Below are positions 15,801-27,800 of a stretch of DNA of 64,000 bases, in pieces. This DNA is from Meandrina meandrites (lineage: Eukaryota; Cnidaria; Anthozoa; Scleractinia; Meandrinidae). Location: positions 37,949,305-38,013,304 of the forward strand of contig OY855908.1 of the NCBI GenBank assembly GCA_963693305.1. Direction: 5' to 3'. Both the position numbers and the translations under genes were made by a program. Position 1 is the stretch's first letter; every line of letters starts with the position of its first letter. Below the pieces are notes generated by a model. The model was given only the letters and a program-made list of their open reading frames with translations, ran no database searches and had not been told where the DNA came from.

Positions 15801-18800
15801 CATGTAATTTCGATCCCGAGTCTTTGTAATTCACATTTCCTTCTTTCGGCCCCACCCGTCTACATCGACAAAGAACGTTTTGTAAAAGACCTGGGTCCAT
15901 GAATGGTTGACAAGTTTGAGACAGATTACAGACACCTGCCTAGTACATAAGTCATTAGCATAACTTAACCTAGAACTACCATTAATGGCCTTGGGGGCAA
16001 AAATAAGTTGCAGTTGCCACACGTAAACACTACCTCTTACGGAAAGTATTCTTTCAAATTTTATGCGCCCAAATTGCGGAACATGTTAAATAACGACAAG
16101 TCAGTGGAACTGCCACTAGCATAACCTACTTTAGAAATAATGTTTTAGCAAATTGCCTTGACTTTGTAAATTAGATCAATAATATTATTAGTCTTAATAT
16201 TTTTAACTTTTGCTTGATTGTATTTAGTATACAATACATGTTTTTCTTATTTTATCTTTTCTCTCGGAGTCACTAGTGCACACACTACTCTTCAATCCGA
16301 ATTGGAGTAAAGCTTGCTTCTCTCACTACTGCTACTACAGACAACAAGCTAGGCTAAATCTTAAGAATAAATGTTGTCTGTGTCTCTGACACAATCAGAG
16401 CCATCAAATATTAATCGTGGTTCATTTTTTGTTTCTATAAACAGACAAGGAGTGTCGTTTGTAGAGACATGGGTGGATGGACACGCCTTCAAAGAACTGG
16501 CAGCGTAATTATCTGATTTAATTTACTGTTGGTTTATGGCATTATCTACCACTCTACACACATTCTGGCTTTATAATACTATTTTAATTTGGACAAGAAT
16601 TTTCTGCACGCATTGCAGGCCCATGACGCTTGCCAACAATATTATTTTTCTCAATGCCATTTACTGTTACCCCCTTTATAGTAACTCTCTGCAGCTTGAT
16701 TGCTCAAATAACTAAGATGTAACAGCAAGTTTATTTTCAGGCAACAAGAAAGAATAAATCAGCAACGGGAGGAACTGGAAAAACAAAAGAAAGCTTTAGC
16801 AAAGAAGAAACCACCTTCTAACGCTACAAGTGAGTTTGAAGTTTGTAGGTACTTCATGGAATTTGGTGCTACATCAAGAACAATTCTTTATTCTCTCCAC
16901 TTACCAGTCAACAGATAGTATTGTTACAGTGCTTTCAATGGCTGGCATTGCAGCACCCGTCAGAGAGCAATATAAGAAGCACACCTCAACTTTATAGGGA
17001 GCTGCATGAATTTTAGCCGGGGATTCACCTCAAAATATCCCTTGTCTTACTGAAAGCACTTTCATCGTCTCAATTAAAGCAGTATGGTTTGAATTGCTTG
17101 TGAAGGTACATATAGCTTTTGTGCCTTGCTTAAATTGTGCTCATAGGCAAATGCCTCCTCTCCACATGTCCAGCATTTTTAACATGTTTCATCTGATCAT
17201 GATTGAAACTACCTTGTGACTTGTTTCAATCATACTCAGAATAAACATGTTTCGATCATGATTCAGGCAACGCACCATCTGATGTGAACACTTTTAAGAG
17301 CGAAATGTGTTTCATTCTTGATCAGACTAATCATGTTTCGACCTAGTGTGAACACAGCTTTAATAAAACAAAATCAAGCTTCAATATTAACAATAGTTAA
17401 AAAGTTCTAAACTTGATTATTAACAGAATGACCACTGCTTTTATATTGCCAGACACAAAAGAAAAAAGACCTTCAAAGTCAAGCAGCTCAGATAGTGATC
17501 AGTTTGCGAGACCAGCATCGCCAGGGTAAGTACATTTTATAGATGTGTACAATTTCCTCAGGAATCTGAGCAGTGTTGTCAGTTGTAAGCATCATCCAGG
17601 AGTCTCCTTGATAGACACCAAATCTCCTTGCCCCCATATGGGTCACCAAATCTCTCACATCCAAGGAAAATTGCTTAAAATGCATGTCTCTAGACCTATT
17701 TTGTTCAATTTAGGGAAACATATTAATTTTGGATAAGGTAAGACTGATGATCTCCCAGATTTTGAATTTGTTAGGTTAGCATCTCTGCAAGCTTAAGAAT
17801 GTTAAATATGCATCCTACCAGGCTCGTTAAACAAAGTTTAATGAGACTTTCTTTCCAGTTTGTTCCATGCTCAAAATATTAGATAGTTTTTCTGTAAAGA
17901 AAATATTACATAGTTTGAGTTGAGAAAGAAAATTCCTACGTGAACAGAAATTTGTTATACTTTGGCACCAATTTTTGTTTGATCTGATTTTGCTTTTAAA
18001 TGACAGTTTGTCACCTATGGAATATCATGAAAGAGAGGAAATTTTAAAACTCAGAGCTGTGGCATTAAAAAAGGTAAATTTATTATTTTAAAAACACTTT
18101 ACATGTACAGAATAACAATATTGCTGTTCTTGATGTTAGTTAATATCCAAACTAAGGATTATTGTCTTACTTGAGTAAGTTCTGTTTGCTTACCTCAAGT
18201 AAGGATTAGTCACACTGACATTAAATTGCCAGCCTCAAATTAAACATATCTTGATTAACTTAAAACCAGCATGGCTTGAATTGCTTGTGAAAGTAGCATT
18301 TCATTGCTAGTTGTGCTTCATGAGCCCAGACACCATGCTAGATTGACCGCACTCATAAATTGTCATGTTCCATTGTCTTCACAGACAATTAACATGTACA
18401 ATGTATATAACTGGGGTTTTTTGTGGCCCTTGGGAAGCATTACTTGTGCAAACATGCCATATTTGTAGTACTGTTCTTTTGCATATATTTTTCTCTTTCT
18501 CTGTTTTCAGTTATTGATACTCTTTAACACCAAAACTGTTCAACATATGAACCTATAATAGAGCCTATTCACATAACGTCATGGCAGCCATTAACATGTT
18601 ACAAATAAAGACACAGAAGCCATATTGGTGTACCAACCCATCCCACTGGGAATTAAAATCTATTTTTATTCAAAAGTTGTCTTTTGTTTAGGTAAACCAA
18701 TATGGCCACTGGTCACGTGAGTGATTGCTCTAAACTGTTTTGTGTTTCCACATGAAACAGAGTTTTTATAAATATCAACTTGACACAATATTGTGGCTAA

Positions 18801-21800
18801 ATACAATTCCAAAATACCAAGCTTGCTATAGAATTTTAATTTTTCTTGCATTTTTGAGAGATTGATAAGAACTTGCCCCAATACAATGCACGACACTTGC
18901 CAACTGGTTGTCATTGTTTTATGGTTAGGAGGAGACAGATCTTCAAATGGAATTAGAAAAACTGGATAGAGAGAGGAACCTTCATATACGGGAGTCAAAA
19001 AGAATACACAATGAAGATAGTTCAAAGTAAGTGCTTTGAATAACTGTTGTGGTTCAATTTTGGGTATGGTATTGTATGATAATGAGTTTAAAACAAAAGA
19101 AATGAAAATTTGAACCAGTCAATTGAGTCACAACATAACCACCAAGAGAAGAGAAGGCCCAACTTTACCCCCCTCCCCACCATCTTCTGTTCACCAGCCC
19201 CACACCCTCCCTCTGCTACTTCATGATTTTGGGCACCTTTACATCCCTTCATCAACCATTGTATAATTAACAATAAATTATTACACAAGCGCACATTGGC
19301 GCATAACTATCTCGTATCCAACAAGTGCAAGTGGAGTAATTGTTTCATTAAAAAGAGCCAGAGAATTGCAATATTTGAGCTCTCCCCGCTGTTCTCGTTG
19401 ATGCATACACCTACCATATTTGTGGTCCTTGGTATATGAGCCTATATACCATGGCCTGTAAACCAATCAAAACTCAGGAATTGCAATGTTACCATGGCTA
19501 GTTTTTGATGTTTTAAATTTTATTTATCCACTTAACTTAAACGTTTCCAGTTTGACACTTGCCTCACAAGTCGTATTATTTTTGTGTGCATCACAGCTGA
19601 CAAATATCAAGAGCAAGTTGGCAGTAATAATATGAGGAATTGTGCAATTCTGTCGTAATTTTGTTAAAGACTGATTGTTCTACTTTCTTTTTTTTTTGAA
19701 TTTGCAGATTTAAAGATCACCCAACTCTAAACAGCAGATACTTGTTACTAAATTTATTAGGTAAAGGAGGCTTCAGTGAAGTTTATAAGGTGAGATTGTT
19801 TAAAGTGCATATGAAGTAAAATTTAATTACTGCTTATTTTTAAGGCTTTTCGAAATGAAGACGAATGGCGTTTTCCTTTTTGAAATATCTTCTTTCGTTA
19901 TGGAGATATTTAGGTTTTTGTAATATGCAAATGAGGAAAGCGATGACATCATTAATCGTTCAAGAAAAGGCTAAATTACTGAATCAAGCATATCTCTTGT
20001 AGTATTAAAGCGGTGTTCTTCAAACTTGGCACCATCAATGTTCATCATAAAAGGCACAAGATTGCACCCGTTATGCCATTGCCATGGCAACAGTCTTGGA
20101 TCCAGTCTCCTTATGTTATAAAGCAAATATCTCCATTTGCAGCACTTTAAAAATGAACAGAGGGTCTGGCGTGGGACACACGTGGTACCCATGTTAGCTT
20201 AACTCTATTCGTTAGCTTGTTGGGAGTGTATCACCTTTGGTTAAGAATAAACTGGGAATGTCAGTGTTAATAGAAATAAGTCTTTGCGGCAAAACTGTTG
20301 CCATGGCAACGGCGCAACGGGTGCCATCTTGTGCCTTTCATGATGAACATTGATGGTGCCAAGTTTGAAGAACACCGCTTTAATACTCCAAGAGATATGC
20401 TTGATTAAGTGATTTATCTTTTTGTGGAACGATTAATGACGTCATCACTTTCCTCATTTGCATATTACAAAAACCTAAATATCTCTGAAACGAAAAACGA
20501 TATTTCAAAAAGGAAAACGCCATTCGTCTTAATTTTGAAAAGCCTTAAAAATAAGCAATAAATATTTTTTACTTCATAGGCACTTTAAAAGTAACAATTT
20601 ATTAATAATAAATACATGTATTTAAAAGAGAGATTTGACAGGTTTTTGATTTTAAATTGAACATACATATTGCTGTATTGAATTTTGAGTACAGGTAAAT
20701 GTTCATTTCGTAAAATAATGATTTCATTGCCCCACACTAGGTGCCAGAATTATGGCACTTTTTTCTACTATCCCTTAACAATTTAAGAATTATAGTTCTA
20801 GCTTACTGGATTTTCTTGTTTGACTATGGTGTTTTTCAGGGTTATGATCTGAAGGAACACAGATATGTCGCCTGCAAAATACATCAATTATTTAATGACT
20901 GGAAAGAAGATAAGAAAACAAACTATATAAAGTAAGTCGCATCCTAGCTGTTGCATAAAGCACAGACAGTGAGCATGGTCTATCTCTTTTTCTCAATTTG
21001 TGCAAACATAACTTTCTAAATAATTATAAATATCTTCTGTTAATTTAAAACTTATCAGCTCAATGCAGACTTTTTTCAGTGAGAATCACCTTTTGGTTTT
21101 TCAGAAAGGAAAAATAGATTCAATTCAACTCAAAACTGTTTCCCTAGAGTTAACACAGACATATTTTTTTGTTAAATCACATTTGCAGACACGCATTGCG
21201 GGAATACAATATTCACAAGTCTCTGGATCACTCAGTAAGCTGCTGGATTTGATTTGCTTTGTTGTTTCAAATTTGGTCATTTTTTTAAGTGAAAAATTCC
21301 ATATACTTGTTTGCTGGGACGATCATCTTTGCTCTGTGAAACAGTATGTTTGTTTTCCCTTGCAGAGGATTGTTCGCCTGTATGATGTCTTTGAGATTGG
21401 CCAACACTCGTAAGTAACACAGTGAAATAGATCAGTCAACAAACCTTTGCATCAAACAGACTTAAACGGCATTATATGTTTGAGAAAATTTTGTGTAGTC
21501 ATTCTTAAATAATTATTTTCTGGTTACTGTAGGTTCTGTACAGTTCTAGAATACTGCGACGGAAATGACCTGGATTTCCTGCTGAAACAACATAAAACAG
21601 TACCGGAGAGAGAAGTATGTTCCATGTCATTTTATCCATACGCTACAGTTTGCCTGCCTTGTATATATAACTGAGATTTTGATGTAATTCAGCTTGAACA
21701 GCAGAGTGGATGAATGAGTAGCCGAATTTGTAACTGATTTTTGGAGTTAAATCACGTATCAGTTGAAAAACTATAGTGAAGTTGGCAATGTTGGCAACTG

Positions 21801-24800
21801 CAGCTGTTGATCTTATCATCATCAATGTAGAATGTAGAGCAAAATTACAGTTGTGCCAACTTTTATTGTCAGTTCTCTTTTTCTGGTCTCCATCGGCTTG
21901 ACTTAATCAATCGTGTATTTTTTTTCTTCTTGGCAGGCGAAGTCCATTGTTATGCAGGTATGTTTATGTTTGATGTCTGTCAGTCTGTCGGTCTGTCTGT
22001 CTTGTCTGTCTGTCTGTCTGTCTGTTACATGGACTTGTTTCCTTTGTCTTTTTGCAGTAACCACGCTTCCTTAGGTTTTAGTCGTGTGTTTTTGTCTTTG
22101 TCTGACGCATGTGAACCGGCTTGTCTCCTTCGCTGTGTCACTGATCGAAAAACAAAAGTTCTTTTCTCACTAGTTTTCGTCTTGGTTGTTTGCAGACTGT
22201 AAGTGCTCTCAAGTACTTGAACGAGATAAAACCGCCAGTGATCCACTATGATTTAAAACCAGGTAAGTGGTGGCTGAGTCTAGCGCTGTGGCGTGACAGC
22301 TGGCGTGACGGCAGGCGTGACGGCGCAGATCGATGTAAACAAGCATCTACAGCCATTTCAGTAAACGTTGTCAGACGAAAGCATTTAAACCTACCCGATA
22401 AGACTGAATGGTGGCTTAGGTATTCATTGGAATTTTACATATCGGTACAGGAAATCTACAAGTTTGTAGTTTTTAATATTTGTTTTTCCCCCTTACCAGA
22501 CCCCGTTGTGTAGCTTTTAATACTGTTAGATAGATGCTGTTGACTCGCGCTTTAAAATATTTCTAAAATTCAGTGTGGCTAAGTGAACTACCTATCTCAC
22601 TGCTATTCAGTTGTTCTTATTTTACCCTTGGTTTAATTTTTGTGGTTTTGTCGGTGACCAGACCCAAACGTCCACTCGGCCAAATCGTCAGCGGGACTTC
22701 GAATCACGCAACGATTGATGTTAATTCGCCAAAAGCTGTTTAAACATCAACCTACCGAAAATTGAGTGAAAAGCAGTTAATTAGTGATTTGAGCAAAAAT
22801 GCAGTTACATTTTAACAGCGCGGTTTTAAGTTGTAAGAGCTTCTTGTTTATGTATACATATAACAAAGGGCCCGTTGTGCTCAAGTGCACAGTGGTCAGG
22901 CTACTGCAGAAGCTGTTCAGTAACTGAATTGTTTACATGTTTGTTGCACAGGTAACATTCTCCTGGTGGGCACAGGCGCACTCAGTGGGGAGGTGAAGAT
23001 CACGGATTTTGGTCTCAGTAAAGTCATGGACAGTAGCGATGACAGCATGGACCTCACATCTCAAGGAGCCGGAACCTACTGGTACCTCCCGCCTGAGTGC
23101 TTTGTTGTCGGAAAGGAGCCACCAAAAATATCCTCAAAGGTATTGAGATATCATTTAAAAATTTGAATTGTTCAATGACTGAGTGTTAAGGCGCTTCCCA
23201 TTGCTTGGAATTCAAAAGGGAAGACGTTTTCGACAAGTCGAACTGTGTAATTTTGTCGCAAAGAAAACGGAACGAAATATAGCTGAACCATTCCTTAATA
23301 AATTTCCACGCCTTTTAGAACCTGAGTAACAATGAAAAAGATTTCCAGTAGTTGTCCGGTCATCCAGTTAAAGCGGAGCAAAAATGTTTACCGTAATATG
23401 TAGGAACGTATTGCTTTCTTTTGCGAAGATTTTCCCGTGGGGGGAATCGTCGTCTGTTTGATCGCTCCTTTGATTGCATTCAATAAATTGTCAAGCAAAG
23501 AGAAACTAAACAAGCAGGTAAACAATAGTCAACTATGGCGTGTATTGTGTTGATGCAGCACCAGAATCTCCCCACTGCAGTGACAGAAACACTTGCTAGT
23601 CATTAAGGCTCTCTCCTCCGCAGAGGCTTGGTTTATTTTTTCGTACGGGGGAGAGGTTACAAGTAAGTGCGCGAAGCCTGGGGAGAATAGAAACGAAAGC
23701 GCGCGGGGGACACTGGGAAAGGGTCCCCTGCGCTTCCGCTATTTTTCATTTTTCCCTCCACTGAAGGAACCTCTGGGGAGAAGAGAGTCATTAAGGAGAG
23801 TCGTATGTTTTGTTCTCAGGTGGATGTGTGGTCGGTTGGTGTAATATTTTTTCAAATGCTTTATGGAAAAAAGGTATGTAGAGACTGAACCATGTTCTAA
23901 GCGTGAACATGTTTTATAATTAAGAGCACATGTTCACAAGAATCAAACAATATCGAAAATTCTTGGCAATTGTCGAAAAATGGATTCCGCTTATATTCTT
24001 ACCACAGGTAGGTCTTTGTGAGAAACAAATACCAGTATACTTAGTTTGGCTGAATATCGATTTGTTTTCGAGAAAATCGATAATCCTTGAAAACCGCCAT
24101 ATTGCCACTTTCGGAGCTAAAAATTTATGCCGAGTTTCGTAGCTTCGCGTGAAAAAATAAAGCACTCTGGAAGGAATATACCGGCCAAATGTTGTAGAAT
24201 GACATCAAATAAGTACGTGGAAAGCAATTTCAGTCCTTCGTGTCCTTTTATTTACAAAATATAATTAAATTTATTTGACACACTTTTAATAGGGTTCAAA
24301 ATTGGTCAAACTTATCGTCTAATTTAAGTATGTGCGAAGCGAAATAATTGGTCAAAAATTCGGTATTTGCAAGTCAAAGGACTGTTCTTTATGACTTTAG
24401 AAGGATTAGCTGGGGAAATGATTTCGTGCGATGTTTTCGAATTTCGAAGTTGCCTAAAATTCGTGAATTAAAGCGATCGTGGAGATCCGCCGTTTGTAAA
24501 CATTTCACGCAAAGGTTGAATTCTTCCCGACGCGAACTTAACTGTGTCTAATAAAAACGTAGACATGCTTACCTTGATGTTGCTGACGCATTTTAAGCGT
24601 TGTATTCTTCATTCACGATAAAACCCAAGCCCGCGGTGAAGTTAGTTAACCAATTTTCTTGACGCCATGTGTTATTAATTTCCTTGTCTTGAAGTGACAT
24701 CTCTTTTTCATTCGTTCTTGAAAATTAAACACTCCAGTCTCAAGTGATCAACGTAACAGCCATGCATAGTATTTTCGCTTTAAATCAGCTTCGAACTGAG

Positions 24801-27800
24801 AAGCAAAGGAAGATAAACCGGTTCAGAGGCAAACCGTCATTTCAAAAACCGCCATTTGTCCCGAGGCAGCTAATTTATTCACAAGGACAATTTCACCTGA
24901 AATTGACAACCACTGCCGTGACAAAGTAAGAAGCAAGCACCGTACCTTTTTTGGTATCTGGTTAAGGTATTTTGTTGTTGTTATTTAAATTTGAGCTTAA
25001 AATGACACACAGCTGGACTGAGCAGATAAAGAAATTTCAATCGTTCAAATAGACCACCGTTTGCAAAAGTTGCTAACTGGTTGCGTGTAAACGCCTTTTA
25101 CTTCCGGGCCGGAAGTTCTTCTGTTGAGTTGCTTCGCTTTTCCTCACTTTTAAAATTCATATCATGGCACTTTCTTTTTAAGTCGAAACGCAAAAATAGA
25201 TAAAATAAAAGTCTTATTGTTGCCGTTAGATCAGCCGTTCGTCAATACTCAAGGATCATTCTGTAGAATCCAGCCTGAATAAGATCGGGAAGGGGGGGGG
25301 GGGGGGGGGGGTGGTGGTTAGCGGTGGAGAAGGTGTCCCCGCCTGAGCTGCGGTGTGAGGTAGTTGCCTCGCCTCCTCACTTGCGAAAATAGTATTGCGT
25401 TCACATAACGTTTACACAACAATTACATAAAAAGAATGCATTAGTACAAGTTTCATTTCACATTTCATAGCTCGTTGATTTGTTCTATGCTGTCAGCAAA
25501 ACAATACCTATTGTGGTCATAATCACCCGCTGTAAAACGGATTTAAGTGAGTCAACGATTCCATATTATACCTCACCCAGAGAATCGGGAAACGTGAACA
25601 TTGAATGTCATCAAATACCCCCACTCGCTGGACGTGTGGTGACGCCAGCTCAGGCATGTGCAAATAAATACCATTCTATATTCACACGACGTTTCAAAAA
25701 ACGCAACGACGTTTTACTCTAGAATACCTCAACTTCGTATTTTTACCCTGCTACTAGCATTATATTACACACCTTTGCCAGAGTAGCTAGTAAAACGGTA
25801 GTGGTCGTTTTGGTATCACAGGAAATAATGATCTGGGCTATAGCTGTTCCTATCATTTATAACCAAACGCGTTTTGGTTCCTTGGCATTGCTCATTACAT
25901 AGATAGACGTCTTTTGTGCTAATTCTTGCACTGATTTCACTAAGTTCATTCAGCAGCCAAATATTAGACTCCTAAAAATTGCCGGGTATAAAGGACTGCT
26001 TGGGAATCTGATTCCAATCCCGTACGGTGGGGTTGGGGGGGAGGGGGGGTTGACAAGATAAAAAAATTTACACAAAACAATCAAAAGACTGTGACCGATC
26101 GATTACACGGACGACTACCTTCCTTGCCAGGATTATCGGAGGAAGCCGCAACCAGTTTGGCACTATAGTGAGAAGTTCTAATCTTTTGGATTGGTTAATC
26201 GTTTTCAAATAATTCATCATAATTCACCATTCTTTCGATCAGCCTTGTCCACTCATCCACCCTGCATGTTATTTTAATATTTGTGTTTTTAAAACTGTCT
26301 AAACGCACACACTCATTTCTGAACATTTCAGAATTTTTTTGGAATGAAAATTACTTTCCAAAGAGCTAATATTGAAGGCAAATATTAATAATTAAGAATT
26401 ATTATTTAATTATCCTGCTATTTCGACATATCACTTTTATGTAATTTATGCATATGTACATATTTTGTATTTATTTTGGCTTTTATTTATAGTTGATGTG
26501 ATGTCTTACAAGATTTTATCAACTTAATAAATGTAGATGAAAATGCACCCCACCTCAGAAATGATGTCAAAATGCAGGAAATGGCACTTGAGAGGACCCA
26601 AATTTGCAAAATTTTCTGGGAGGGCAAGCACGAACACTCCCCAGAGACTCGTTCCGTCGGAACTCGTGCAAGCGCCTCCGGCGCTAAAACACCTCCCAAA
26701 ACATAAAAGAACCCCCCTCAACAGAATCCACCCTAAGGGCCTGAATTTACCTCATTTATTTCGCTTGCACTGACTACATCTGACGACAAAATTCTCGTGT
26801 CAGTGTCTTGTAGCTGAATTAATGGTTGCTTTCGCTTCCCTGAAAGAGTGAACACACCCATTTCCAGTGAGTTGCAAAAGTCTCGCATATCAGGCAGGAT
26901 CTTAAATATTTTACTGGAAACGTTCCCAGCGACTTCCCGAGCAACACCAGCACCATGCTCTAACCTTGTTGCATACAAGGTTATCGCCTTGTCGTTTTGC
27001 ACTTATGTTTGCCTTTTTTTTTTGAATTGAAAAATATCGCTGTTACGACTTAACACATTTGCTCTTCTGAGGACTTGAACCAATTTCGTATCCCCATTAG
27101 CGCTTATGGTCACCCGCGCAACCCTCGAGATACATTCAAATAGCGCGTAACAACGAACTCGCATTTATTAGGCTTAAATATTTATAGCCGAAACGTCTAC
27201 GAAACAATGTAAAAAGAGTCAGTGACAATCCGTCTAACGTGAAATATGTCAACTCCCGACTCACAGACTACACGTATTCGTTATTTAAAGTGTTTCGCAT
27301 CTATGTTGCATCACTGAATTACAAGGCTAATGACCAGGGTGTTGATGTTGGGCACCCTCCCACTGCATCCCCGTATTGAAACTTATTCAGGCTGGACTCC
27401 ACGGGATGATTCTTGAGTATTGACTGTAGAGTGATCAAACGGCAGCAATAAAGTTTTTTTATCTCTTTGTTGCTTTAATCTAAAAAGGAAGATCTTGGAA
27501 AATAACGATATGAATTGAATAAGGAAAAGCGAAGCACTTCCGGCACGGAAGTAAAAGGCGTTTATACGCAACCATTTTGCAAACGGTGGTCTATTTGAAC
27601 TGACTTAAATTTCTTTTTCTGGTCAGTCCAACTGTGTGCAATTTTAAGCTCAAATTAAAATAATAACAACAAAATACCTTAACCAGATACCAAAAAGGTA
27701 CGGTGCTTGCTTCTTACTTTGTCACGGCAGTGGTTGTCAATTTCAGGTGAAATTGTCCTTGTGAATAAATTAGCCGCCCCGGGACAAATGGCGGTTTTTG

